In this document: in pieces, positions 1 through 7,875 of the stretch
Position numbering within the stretch: the first letter of the stretch is position 1
Layout of the letters: each line of letters opens with the position of its first letter
DNA from: Eubacteriaceae bacterium
GTDB lineage: Bacteria > Bacillota > Clostridia > Lachnospirales > Lachnospiraceae
Assembly (NCBI GenBank): GCA_910574915.1
Contig: CAJTCR010000023.1
Span: 1 to 64,000 of the forward strand
DNA: 64,000 nucleotides
Direction of reading: 5' to 3'
Made by a program: the position numbers and the translations under genes
The notes under the pieces: model-generated
Databases searched by the model: none
What the model was told of the DNA's origin: nothing
What the model saw: only the letters and a program-made list of their open reading frames with translations

Positions 1-83
1 AGACGACCAGGTAGATAGGACAGGAGTGGAAGTGCAGCAATGCATGGAGCGGACTGCCACTAATCGGCCGAAGGCTTGGCCAG
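1..83 (+). rRNA. 23S ribosomal RNA, 3' end (partial)
   Basis: The window opens inside the last helices of a 23S rRNA gene. The string ACTAATCGGCCGAAGGCTTG near position 58 is the conserved 3'-terminal region, and the upstream AGACGACCAGGTAGATAGG matches the conserved AAGACGAC-GGTTGATAGG block. The 5' part lies off the window. The exact 3' end is set by analogy and may be off by a few bases. Confidence 0.93.
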
Positions 84-179
84 AGAGCAAGCCAAAGGGA
101 AGAGAAGAAGGTTTGAGGAAGATCGGTTGGAATTCTGTATGAAGTTTTGAGGGTACACAATTTTTTTGTATCATAATTT

Positions 180-250
180 AGGGGTGTAGTTCATCGGTAG
201 AATAAGAGTCTCCAAAACTCCAGAGGAGGGTTCGATTCCTTCCACCCCTG
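180..250 (+). tRNA. tRNA-Trp (CCA anticodon)
   Basis: A full cloverleaf can be drawn: acceptor AGGGGTG (180-186) pairs with CACCCCT (243-249), the discriminator is G250, the D stem is GTTC/GAAT, and the anticodon loop CTCCAAA gives CCA. The T arm is GAGGG-TTCGATT-CCTTC. The last base pair of the anticodon stem is an A-C mismatch. CCA is not encoded at the 3' end. It lies about 95 bp after the 23S gene and probably shares its transcript. Confidence 0.93.
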
Positions 251-267
251 TTTGTAGGTGTGAGGTT

Positions 268-294
268 CCTGGTCAGTACAGACCAGGTTTTTTT
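268..294 (+). terminator. Intrinsic terminator after tRNA-Trp
   Basis: CCTGGTC (268-274) and GACCAGG (281-287) form a perfect 7-bp stem with a 6-nt loop, followed directly by seven T. It would end the rRNA-tRNA transcript. Confidence 0.9.
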
Positions 295-373
295 GTTTTT
301 TATCCTGATTGATGCCAGAATGAAGCCAAAACAGGTTACAATAAAACAAAAGTATCAAGGAGGAAACAAGATT

Positions 374-871
374 ATGAAAAGCGATACAGTAAGCTGTGAA
401 GAGCATATAGAACAAAACCTCATAGAAAATTACAATCGCTATTATCATTTAGCATACAGTTATGTAAAAAATGAGCCTGATGCGATGGACGTCGTGCAGG
501 AAGCGGCATATAAAGCAATTTATAAAAGTGACACGCTGCACAATCCCAATTATGCGGGAACTTGGATTTGCCGGATTGTCACAAACGAAGCCTATAATAT
601 GCTTCGAAAAAAGAAAAAGGAAAATGACCAGCCGCAGGAACTGGCGGTATTCGATGAAGATGTTTACGCAGACCTGGATTTGCGCCAGGCGATCCGGCAG
701 TTAAAGGAAGAAGAGCAGGCGGTGATTTATCTGCGCTATTATGAAGATCAGCCGCTAGACGAGATCGCACGGATTACACAGCAAAAATTAAGCACCGTCA
801 AAAGCCGCCTGTATCGGGCAATGTACAAGTTAAAGGCAGCTCTTTTAGATGAAAACATTCAAGTCGAATAG
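374..871 (+). CDS. ECF-family RNA polymerase sigma factor
   Basis: A protein of 165 aa, the usual size for an extracytoplasmic-function sigma factor. Region 2 is visible near residues 10-75 (YHLAYSYVKNEPDAMDVVQE, then a WICRI segment typical of region 2.4). Region 4 lies at about 110-160 (LRYYEDQPLDEIARITQ followed by TVKSRLYRA). The ATG at 374 is chosen because AAGGAGG ends 9 bases upstream; an in-frame extension back to 260 would run through the tRNA terminator. No anti-sigma gene follows; the next gene 25 bp downstream is a YdcF-type membrane protein, which may or may not be functionally linked. It resembles SigV/SigW-type envelope-stress factors of Firmicutes, but the target regulon cannot be read here. 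Confidence 0.9.
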   Translation: MKSDTVSCEEHIEQNLIENYNRYYHLAYSYVKNEPDAMDVVQEAAYKAIYKSDTLHNPNYAGTWICRIVTNEAYNMLRKKKKENDQPQELAVFDEDVYADLDLRQAIRQLKEEEQAVIYLRYYEDQPLDEIARITQQKLSTVKSRLYRAMYKLKAALLDENIQVE

Positions 872-896
872 CTGTAAAATGGAAAGGAAAGTGTGA

Positions 897-1673
897 ATGG
901 ATATCGCAAAGACAAATTTTGCAGGTTTTTTGATCGGGGTATTGCTGTTCCTGTGGTTTTGCTGGCCGGCGGTATTTAAGGGGATGCTGAATGCAGGCAA
1001 TCTGTGCGGGATGTTTGTCTCGGCGGTTTTGATGTTTTACAGTATCCGCTTTCAGGCGATCCACAAGCTTGCAGCGCAGCTATGGCAGAAAAAGCCGATG
1101 CGTTTTGTTTTTTGGGGATTTGGTATATTGATAGTGGCGGCGGCTTTGCTCGTGGCAGCAGCCTCGTTCTCAATTATGCGGGCAGCTTCTGAAAAGATTC
1201 CGGCAAATACGACGGCTGTTGTGCTGGGCTGCGCAGTCAAAGGCACACGTCCAAGCCGGGTGCTGCAAGAACGTATTGACGCGGCAAATGCGTATTTGCA
1301 GGACAATCCGCAGGCAATCTGTATTTTGTCCGGCGGGCAGGGCAAAGGAGAGGAGATCTCAGAAGCAGAATGCATGTACCGGGAGCTTGTGCGGGCAGGC
1401 ATCGATTCGGACAGGCTTTATCTGGAGTCTGCGTCGGTAAATACGAGACAGAACCTGGAACATTCGATGCAAATCCTGCAAAGGCTGGAAAAGGAAGAAG
1501 CAGTAACGGTAATTTCGAGCGAATTTCATTTGTACCGCGGCAGATGGTGGGCGCAAAAGCTCGGGTATCAAAACTATGGGTATGCGGCAAAAACAGACTG
1601 GAGGTATTTTCCGACGCTGTTTGTGCGTGAAGTGATTGCGGTCGTGTATTTGTGGTTTGCCAATTTGTGGTAG
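897..1673 (+). CDS. YdcF/SanA-like (DUF218) membrane protein
   Basis: A 258-aa protein with three hydrophobic segments in the first 95 residues (about 10-28, 32-52, 70-95) and a DUF218/YdcF domain after about residue 100. The domain shows the family pattern: a hydrophobic strand ending in LGCAV, then RVLQERIDAA, ILSGGQGKGE, SEAECMYRELVRAGI, and a late FHLYR segment. YdcF/SanA proteins have been linked to envelope integrity and vancomycin sensitivity, but their reaction is not firmly known. ATG 897 has a GGAAAGGA-type ribosome binding site. It lies 25 bp after the sigma factor and probably belongs to the same operon. Confidence 0.85.
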   Translation: MDIAKTNFAGFLIGVLLFLWFCWPAVFKGMLNAGNLCGMFVSAVLMFYSIRFQAIHKLAAQLWQKKPMRFVFWGFGILIVAAALLVAAASFSIMRAASEKIPANTTAVVLGCAVKGTRPSRVLQERIDAANAYLQDNPQAICILSGGQGKGEEISEAECMYRELVRAGIDSDRLYLESASVNTRQNLEHSMQILQRLEKEEAVTVISSEFHLYRGRWWAQKLGYQNYGYAAKTDWRYFPTLFVREVIAVVYLWFANLW

Positions 1674-1805
1674 GCGCAGTTTGTACAAGCGCGAAATGAA
1701 ATCTTAACAGATCCGTCATAAACAAATAAAATTTGACAACTGGCGCAAGGCTGATTATAATTAATGATTGTTGGTATCATAAATATTTTCGGTTTGGAGG
1801 CAGTT

Positions 1806-3197
1806 ATGGTATTTTCAAGTTTAATGTTTATATTTCGGTTTATGCCTCTGTTTTTTTTATGCTATTTTCTGACACCGAAGCCATTTCGGAACCTTGTGTT
1901 GTTTTTAGGAAGTATCGTATTTTATGCAGTAGGCGAGCCGGTATATATTGTTTTAATGCTGTTTACGATTTTTGCAAACTTTTTGGTTTGTGTGCATCTT
2001 GCCAGGGAGAGCCGTGCAAGAAACCGTAAATCGATACTTGTCTTTGCCATGCTGCTGGATTTTGGAATGCTGTTTCTGTTTAAATACTTTGATTTTTTCG
2101 CGCAGAATATGAATCTGATCCTGCATAAGGAGGCGCTGCCTCTGCTGGGACTGACGCTGCCGCTTGGAATCAGTTTTTATACTTTTCAAATCGTGTCGTA
2201 TGTTTGTGATGTTTACCGCGGCAAAATGAAGCATCCGGGATCGCTTTTGGAATTTGCGACGTATGTGTGCATGTTTCCGCAACTGATCGCAGGGCCGATC
2301 GTGCAGTATCAGGAAGTATCTACGGAATTGGCATGGCGCAAAATCACACTGCAAGAGGTCGAACATGGGCTGGAAGTCTTTTGCTTTGGGCTGGGCGCAA
2401 AGGTGCTGCTGGCAAATAAAGTTTCGATTTTCTGGAATCAGGTGCAGGGGATTGGCTATGCAAATCTTTCCACGCCGGTTGCCTGGATGGGAGCTTTTGC
2501 TTACTCCTTTCAGATTTATTTTGATTTTTGGGGATACTCGCTGATGGCGATCGGGCTTGGCAGGATGATGGGCTTTCACCTGCCGAAAAACTTTGACAGC
2601 CCGTATATGGTCAAATCTGTCACGCAGTTTTGGAGAAACTGGCATATGACGCTTGGCAGGTTTTTCAGGGAGTATGTCTATATTCCGCTCGGGGGCAACC
2701 GCAAGGGACGCTTCCGTATGATGATTCACATGTTTTTGGTATGGTCGCTGACCGGATTGTGGCATGGTGCAAGCTGGAATTTTGTGCTCTGGGGGCTGGG
2801 CTTTTTTGTTCTGCTTGTATTGGAAAAGTTTTTCTATGGCAGATTTTTGGAACGCAGCAAGGTAATCGGACATCTTTATCTATGGATCGTGATACCAGTC
2901 ACATGGGTGATTTTTGCAGTGACTGATTTTTCGCAGCTATTGATCTATTTGCAGCAGCTGGCAGGCATTCACCGTCAGCCGGTACTTGTCAGTACCGACC
3001 AGTTGGTACGGTATGTGCATGAATACGGCAGGCTGTTTTTGATCTGTATGTTTTTTTCCACAAGGCTGCCGGAAAAGATCTATCACAGAATCCGCGGAGG
3101 GCTGGTCGTAGTGCTTTTGGCTCTGGCAGTCTTTTGGCTGAGTGTATACGAGCTTGCCAATGGCGCAAACAACCCGTTTTTATATTTTAGATTTTAA
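1806..3197 (+). CDS. MBOAT family O-acyltransferase (AlgI/DltB-like)
   Basis: A multi-pass membrane protein of 463 aa. The N-terminus MVFSSLMFIFRFMPLFFLCY is the standard AlgI-type start, and GGAGG precedes ATG 1806; an ATG at 1764 lacks a good site. Family marks include PLGISFYTFQIVSYVCDVYR, MFPQLIAGPI, FWRNWHMTLGRFFREYVYIPLGGNR and the catalytic-histidine segment LTGLWHGASWNF. These enzymes move acyl groups (often acetyl) across the membrane onto exported glycans or lipids. The SGNH-type protein immediately downstream is a common partner that transfers or removes the acyl group outside. The polysaccharide substrate is unknown. Confidence 0.93.
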   Translation: MVFSSLMFIFRFMPLFFLCYFLTPKPFRNLVLFLGSIVFYAVGEPVYIVLMLFTIFANFLVCVHLARESRARNRKSILVFAMLLDFGMLFLFKYFDFFAQNMNLILHKEALPLLGLTLPLGISFYTFQIVSYVCDVYRGKMKHPGSLLEFATYVCMFPQLIAGPIVQYQEVSTELAWRKITLQEVEHGLEVFCFGLGAKVLLANKVSIFWNQVQGIGYANLSTPVAWMGAFAYSFQIYFDFWGYSLMAIGLGRMMGFHLPKNFDSPYMVKSVTQFWRNWHMTLGRFFREYVYIPLGGNRKGRFRMMIHMFLVWSLTGLWHGASWNFVLWGLGFFVLLVLEKFFYGRFLERSKVIGHLYLWIVIPVTWVIFAVTDFSQLLIYLQQLAGIHRQPVLVSTDQLVRYVHEYGRLFLICMFFSTRLPEKIYHRIRGGLVVVLLALAVFWLSVYELANGANNPFLYFRF

Positions 3198-3231
3198 TTA
3201 AGGAGCCATTAAGGAAGGAAATAAAAAAGAT

Positions 3232-4287
3232 ATGAAGCTATGGAAATGGTTTATAAAATGTCCGATCTTGTTTTTGCTGCTGCTTAGCTGGTTTGGACTG
3301 ACTGCGTTTACCTGGTCGGAAGGCAGGCTGCCGGAAAAACTAGATGTGAACCTGATCGAACATCCGGTGTTTACGGCACTGTTAGAGCCGAAGGAGCCAG
3401 ATGCCGTGCTGAATGATTTGAATGAAGATTTGGATAACAATAGCGATGATCTAAACGCTACAGACAAGCCGCATGAAACAGAAGAAACCGTAATAGCGGC
3501 TGCATCTGCAAGCCAGAATGCAGGGAAAGAGACCGCAGACGCGAAAAAACAGGCGGATACCTCTAAGAAAGACAGCCTGAATGAAAAAGAGGAAGTAGGC
3601 GTAACAAAGTTTTTGGAGTATAAAAAGAAAAAGACTGATTCCAGATATTACGCGGATCCGGGCAAAAAGGCGCTGACGACAGAGTTTTCTTATCAAAAGG
3701 TGGATGAAAGCTATTTTGACGATGCGGTTTTTATCGGGGATTCCAGAACGGTAGGGATGCAGGACTATTCGGGGCTTAGTAACGCGCAGTTTTTTGCCAA
3801 AACGGGTATGAACGTCTATGATATCTTAGAGGATGAGTTTTTGACCGATCCGAAAACCGGGAAAGAGGCAAGTGTCGCGCATATGCTGAAAACGAATAAG
3901 TACGGCAAGATTTATTTTATGGTCGGCATTAATGAGCTGGGAACGGGCAATACCGGGACATTTCAAAAGGCGTATGAGCGGGTCATAAAAAAGTTCCATA
4001 AATGGCAGCCGGATGCCGTGATCTATATACAGGGAATTATTCCAGTCAGCAAGAAAAAGGCAGCCGAGGATGAGATTTTTAACAATATTAACATCAATGA
4101 TAAAAATGTGGCGATCGCACAGTTAGCAGACGGTAAGGACATCTTTTATCTGGATGTCAGTGAAAGCCTGACCGATAAATCCGGCCACTTAAAAGCGGAT
4201 TACACGTCTGATGAAGTACATATGTATGCACAGTATTATAAGCTTTGGACGGACTACTTAATGAAACATGCAGTCGTCAGAAAATAA
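3232..4287 (+). CDS. Membrane-anchored SGNH/GDSL-type esterase or acyltransferase partner
   Basis: A 351-aa protein with one N-terminal membrane segment (about residues 9-30), then a low-complexity acidic/lysine-rich linker to about residue 140, then an SGNH-like domain. Block I is FIGDSRTVGMQ, which supplies the nucleophilic serine; an oxyanion-type segment reads FMVGINELGTGN; the late SDEVHMYAQYY could supply the Asp-His pair. It starts 34 bp after the MBOAT gene with a GGAAGGAAA site, so the two are very likely co-transcribed and cooperate in O-acylation of a surface polymer. A terminator follows. Confidence 0.85.
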   Translation: MKLWKWFIKCPILFLLLLSWFGLTAFTWSEGRLPEKLDVNLIEHPVFTALLEPKEPDAVLNDLNEDLDNNSDDLNATDKPHETEETVIAAASASQNAGKETADAKKQADTSKKDSLNEKEEVGVTKFLEYKKKKTDSRYYADPGKKALTTEFSYQKVDESYFDDAVFIGDSRTVGMQDYSGLSNAQFFAKTGMNVYDILEDEFLTDPKTGKEASVAHMLKTNKYGKIYFMVGINELGTGNTGTFQKAYERVIKKFHKWQPDAVIYIQGIIPVSKKKAAEDEIFNNININDKNVAIAQLADGKDIFYLDVSESLTDKSGHLKADYTSDEVHMYAQYYKLWTDYLMKHAVVRK

Positions 4288-4315
4288 AAATAAAGAAAAT
4301 AAAATTAAGAAAGTA

Positions 4316-4372
4316 AAAAGCGGATGACGCACGGCTTGCAAAAAAAGCAGCCGTGCGTCATCCGCTTTTTTT
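4316..4372 (+). terminator. Strong intrinsic terminator
   Basis: AAAAAGCGGATGACGCACGG and its complement form a stem of about 22 bp (4316-4340 with 4345-4370), ending in seven T. It closes the MBOAT-SGNH unit and, being nearly symmetrical with A/T ends, may work in both directions. Confidence 0.95.
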
Positions 4373-4382
4373 GATGATCCGC

Positions 4383-4421
4383 TTGACATTGGATCATTTG
4401 TATGGTATAGTGTACTAGTAC
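4383..4421 (+). promoter_or_regulatory. Sigma-A promoter with palindromic operator for the GntR-ABC operon
   Basis: TTGACA (4383-4388), a 17-bp spacer and TATAGT (4406-4411) make a near-consensus promoter. Overlapping the start point is the perfect 10-bp palindrome GTACTAGTAC (4412-4421). YtrA-type GntR repressors usually bind such sites in their own promoter, so autoregulation is inferred. Confidence 0.85.
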
Positions 4422-4487
4422 TAATGATACGCACAGTACATACAGAACAACAAATACACATCATACACCACACACCACACAAGTATC

Positions 4488-4547
4488 GTATCCGGCGGGG
4501 CAGAATCACTGGAAAGGCGAAAAACAGGATTCTGCCGGGCAGGATAC
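4488..4547 (+). other. Structured 5' leader hairpin of the GntR-ABC operon
   Basis: The roughly 200-nt leader before the GntR gene contains an inverted repeat: GTATCC (4488-4493) with GGATAC (4542-4547), and inside it GCAGAATC (4500-4507) with GATTCTGC (4528-4535). No T run follows, so it is not an obvious terminator. It might stabilise the mRNA; function unknown. Confidence 0.5.
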
Positions 4548-4618
4548 CGCGTTGATTTAGTATGGATGCGAACGATCTTCCAGAGTGCATACCATTCGAA
4601 AGGGAGGAGGAATGACAG

Positions 4619-4996
4619 ATGTTGGAATTAAATTATCGCGATGCAAGGCCAATTTATGAACAGATCAAGGACGGCTTGCGAAGACTGATCCTGTCGGACG
4701 TGATTCGCCAGAATGAGCGGCTCCCAAGCGTGCGGGATCTGGCAAGCCAGCTTGCGATTAATCCGAATACGATCCAAAAGGCGTACAGGGAGCTGGAACA
4801 GGAAGGCTATGTTTATACGGTATCCGGCAGAGGAAGCTTTGCGGCGCCTTTAGACGAGGTCGGCACGGCAAGGCAGCAAACGCTGTTTGCGCAGTTTGAC
4901 GAAGCAGTGACGGAGCTTTTGTATTTAAAAAAGACACCAGAAGAGTTAAAGCAGAGAATCGACCGATTGCAGCAGGGAGGTGCGGACAATGATTGA
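4619..4996 (+). CDS. GntR family regulator, YtrA subfamily
   Basis: A 125-aa protein: an N-terminal winged helix-turn-helix (YEQIKDGLRRLILSD, then LPSVRDLASQLAINPNTIQK and the wing region ELEQEGYVYTV) with only a short C-terminal tail of about 50 residues. That short tail defines the YtrA group, whose members usually repress the ABC transporter genes beside them. The gene is first in an operon with the ATPase and permease; its stop overlaps the ATPase start by 8 bp. GGGAGGAGG precedes ATG 4619. The inducing signal is not visible; in Firmicutes such systems often respond to cell-wall-active compounds. Confidence 0.92.
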   Translation: MLELNYRDARPIYEQIKDGLRRLILSDVIRQNERLPSVRDLASQLAINPNTIQKAYRELEQEGYVYTVSGRGSFAAPLDEVGTARQQTLFAQFDEAVTELLYLKKTPEELKQRIDRLQQGGADND

Positions 4997-5891
4997 AGTC
5001 ATAAACGTAACGAAACGGTTTGATACGTTCACGGCGCTGGACCATGTGAATATGCATGTAAAAAAAGGTGCGATCTATGGGCTGGTAGGGCCGAACGGAG
5101 CGGGCAAATCTACGATTATCAGGCATATTACAGGCGCATACCGCCAGGATGAAGGAGAAATCCGTGTAGACGGTCATCCGGTTTATGAAAATGCGGCGGT
5201 GAAAGCGGAGATTGCCTATATACCAGATGATATTTTTTATTTTAACCAGGCAAACTTAAAAGATATGATGCGGTTTTACAAGAATATGTATCCGTCGTTT
5301 GATACGGAGCTGTTTGAACGTCTACATGAGTGTTTTCCAACGATTCAGAAAAAACGCGCGATCCGCAGGCTTTCCAAAGGAATGCAAAAGCAGGTGGCTT
5401 TTTGGCTGGCGATCTGCTGCCGTCCGAAGCTGCTGATCCTGGATGAACCGGTAGACGGGTTAGACCCGGTGATGCGCAGGCAGATCTGGAGCCTGCTCAT
5501 GTCGGATGTGGCAGAGCACGGGATTACGGTGCTCGTATCCTCGCATAACCTGCGTGAATTGGAAGATGTCTGTGAGCATGTAGGGATTTTGCACCACGGG
5601 AAGATCGTGATGGAACGTTCCTTAGACGATTTGCAGGGAAGTGTCAGCAAAATACAGGTCGCGTTTGACAGCGAGGAGCTTCCTGTGATGCCGGACGGAA
5701 TGGATATTTTGCATCGGTCAAGTGCCGGGAGGGTGCATACGCTGATTATCCGTGGAAAGCAGAGCCTGATTCGGACACAGATCACTTCTTTGAAGCCGAT
5801 TTTGCTGGATATTCTTCCGCTGACGCTGGAGGAGATCTTTATCTACGAACTGGGAGGTGCTGAGTATGAAGTCAAAGATATCCTTATTTAA
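4989..5891 (+). CDS. ABC transporter ATP-binding protein (YtrB-like)
   Basis: A 300-aa ATPase. Walker A is GPNGAGKST (residues about 36-44), the signature is a diverged RLSKGMQKQ, Walker B is LLILDEPVDGLDP, and the H-loop is SSHN. A C-terminal extension after about 215 follows the usual form of single-ATPase exporters. ATG 4989 is preferred over GTG 4980 because GGGAGG (4975-4980) sits 8 bases before it. It would energise the large permease encoded next, with which it overlaps by 26 bp. The operon is headed by a YtrA-type repressor. Confidence 0.93.
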   Translation: MIEVINVTKRFDTFTALDHVNMHVKKGAIYGLVGPNGAGKSTIIRHITGAYRQDEGEIRVDGHPVYENAAVKAEIAYIPDDIFYFNQANLKDMMRFYKNMYPSFDTELFERLHECFPTIQKKRAIRRLSKGMQKQVAFWLAICCRPKLLILDEPVDGLDPVMRRQIWSLLMSDVAEHGITVLVSSHNLRELEDVCEHVGILHHGKIVMERSLDDLQGSVSKIQVAFDSEELPVMPDGMDILHRSSAGRVHTLIIRGKQSLIRTQITSLKPILLDILPLTLEEIFIYELGGAEYEVKDILI

Positions 5892-7710
5892 TAAAGCAGT
5901 ATGGAAACGAAATGTAACAGGCGGCTGGGGTCTGTGGTCAGGGCTGCTCTTATTTTACATCCTGGTTCTGCCAGTCAGCCTGTATGGTTCGATGGTGCAG
6001 ATGATTCGGAGCAATGTGGTCGATAAGCCGTCCGAAGCGATCTATCCGTTTATGATGGTGGACAATTTGTGGAGAATGTCGTTTTATGTGCCGATATTTG
6101 CGATTGCCGCGCTGTTTTGCGCCATGTACGTATTTTCCTACCTGTTTACAGCCAGAAATTCCAATATGATGCATACGTATCCGATTAACCGGCTGAGCCT
6201 GTTTGTGACGAACTATGTGTCAGGGCTTGCCTTCCTGCTTGTGCCAGCCGTATTGGCAGCGCTTTTGACGCTGGCTGGCGGGGCTTCTCTTGGCGTAGTA
6301 ACCGGGGAGGTGGTCAGGTATTATATGCTCTGGATCTTAACGGCGGCCGTAGAAAATATGTTTTTTTACAGCATGGCGGTCTGCCTGCTGATGTTTGTCG
6401 GAAATATCTTTGCGGTTCCGGTGCTGTATCTGATTTTAAATTTTTTATACATCGGATGTATCGTGATCCTGGAATCGATCGTCGGTATGGTTTGCTTTGG
6501 CTTGGAATCCGGGTCATTGTTTCGCGACAGTGTGAACGTGCTGACACCGATTGCTTACCTTGATAATGTAGGGGTAAGAGCTTTGGTCTATGACAGAATG
6601 GACATAGAATATGAGCTGGTGCGGATGCATGTGCTGCCGGGATATTTTGTTGCTGCTGTTGTGTTCGTGCTGATTGCGCTGGCGGCATATGGAAAGAAGC
6701 ATATTGAGACTGCGGGAGACGTGATTACCGTAAATTGGCTGAAACCAATTTTCCGCTGGGGACTGGCAGTTTGTACAGCGTCGCTTGGTGCTTTATATAT
6801 AACGCTTGTTTTTGATTCAAAATCGTTTGTTTTGCTGATTTGCAGTGTGATTGTAATTGGGGCTGCCGCCTTCTTCATCGCACAGATGCTGTTGGAACGC
6901 AGCGTACATGTATTTACAAAAAAAAGGCTGCGGGAGTGTGCCGCTTACAGTGTGATGATCTGTGCACTGTATATGGCGCTGAATATGGATGTACTGGGGC
7001 TGGAAAAAAAGATCCCTCCAGCCGATCAGGTACAGGCGGTTAGGGTAAGCGGCGCGATTGAGCTGCTTTCTGACAATCCAAAGAGGATGGACTGGGTACA
7101 CGGGCTGCACAGCCAGATCCTTGCATCCCGCAAGGAATTAAAGCGTGCGTGGAAAGAAGATACAATTGGGTGGTCTGTGTCGATCGATTATTTATTAAAG
7201 GACGGCTCCACTTTTAGAAGGTCATACCGCATTCCTGAGACAAATGAGATCTTTGCAGAGATAAAGGAATACGCGAAGCTGCCCGAGGTACAGCTTGAAC
7301 AGATGTTTGGCATCCATTATCCGAATGTCGAAGTCTATGGAGGTATTTTTGAATACTATACAAAAGACGGGGCGTACAGCGGGTCAAAGAGGATTTCACA
7401 AACACAGGCAAATCAGCTTTTTGAAGCAGTCAAAGAGGATATAAACAATGGCAGGGGCGCTACAAAGCTGGAACAGTATGAAGAAACAGCCAGTACGCAG
7501 ACAGACACAAGCATTGGAAATCTGATGCTGGAGCTGCGGGATGAAGCAGGATTTATGAGTGCCCAAAATTATTATTCGGGACTGTCTCAATATAACAGCT
7601 CCGATCTGGCAAAAGACGGGGAGGTAAGGATTGAGGTAGATCAAAGGTACGCCAGCCTGCTGGAGAAACTGTACGAGTTAAACATTCTTGAAAAAGAAAA
7701 AGAGGAGTAG
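5866..7710 (+). CDS. ABC transporter permease with large C-terminal extracytoplasmic-type domain
   Basis: A 614-aa membrane protein. Six or more hydrophobic stretches lie in the first 360 residues (for example about 20-42, 75-97, 110-135, 150-175, 185-215, and two near 300-350). A soluble tail follows from about 375 with alternating strands and a YGGIFEYYTKDG segment. This arrangement is recalled from Clostridial permeases carrying a DUF6449-type tail; the domain name is from memory. ATG 5866 follows GGGAGG and overlaps the ATPase gene by 26 bp, showing tight translational coupling. The substrate is unknown; export or resistance to an envelope-active compound is the family expectation. Confidence 0.85.
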   Translation: MKSKISLFNKAVWKRNVTGGWGLWSGLLLFYILVLPVSLYGSMVQMIRSNVVDKPSEAIYPFMMVDNLWRMSFYVPIFAIAALFCAMYVFSYLFTARNSNMMHTYPINRLSLFVTNYVSGLAFLLVPAVLAALLTLAGGASLGVVTGEVVRYYMLWILTAAVENMFFYSMAVCLLMFVGNIFAVPVLYLILNFLYIGCIVILESIVGMVCFGLESGSLFRDSVNVLTPIAYLDNVGVRALVYDRMDIEYELVRMHVLPGYFVAAVVFVLIALAAYGKKHIETAGDVITVNWLKPIFRWGLAVCTASLGALYITLVFDSKSFVLLICSVIVIGAAAFFIAQMLLERSVHVFTKKRLRECAAYSVMICALYMALNMDVLGLEKKIPPADQVQAVRVSGAIELLSDNPKRMDWVHGLHSQILASRKELKRAWKEDTIGWSVSIDYLLKDGSTFRRSYRIPETNEIFAEIKEYAKLPEVQLEQMFGIHYPNVEVYGGIFEYYTKDGAYSGSKRISQTQANQLFEAVKEDINNGRGATKLEQYEETASTQTDTSIGNLMLELRDEAGFMSAQNYYSGLSQYNSSDLAKDGEVRIEVDQRYASLLEKLYELNILEKEKEE

Positions 7711-7763
7711 ATGGATTCGAAAAAATTTTGCCTGGCATGACAATAGCTTGAATTTGTGTGAAG

Positions 7764-7832
7764 AAATGATATAATTTGAAATACGGAAAACGTTTTAAAG
7801 CGTTGCGTATTTCGGTTATATCATTTTTTTGT
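7764..7832 (+). terminator. Long bipartite terminator hairpin between ABC operon and hem genes
   Basis: AAATGATATAA (7764-7774) pairs with TTATATCATTT (7818-7828), and inside it GAAATACG (7778-7785) pairs with CGTATTTC (7807-7814). The 3' arm runs into a T tract. It lies 54 bp after the permease stop and 48 bp before the hem operon start. It most simply ends the ABC operon; an attenuator role for the hem genes cannot be excluded. Confidence 0.8.
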
Positions 7833-7875
7833 GTAGTGCGCGTATAAAATGGGGAAGGGATAACGGGCGGTATAT

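Noticed and set aside
1953-2873. Long minus-strand open frame (306 codons) opposite the MBOAT gene
   Set aside because: It is a shadow of a strongly supported membrane protein gene and has no family resemblance.
7748-7775. TTGAAT-N16-TATAAT looked like a promoter for the hem operon
   Set aside because: The TATAAT lies within the 5' arm of the long terminator hairpin (7764-7774), and the transcript would begin inside the stem. The hairpin explanation is better supported.
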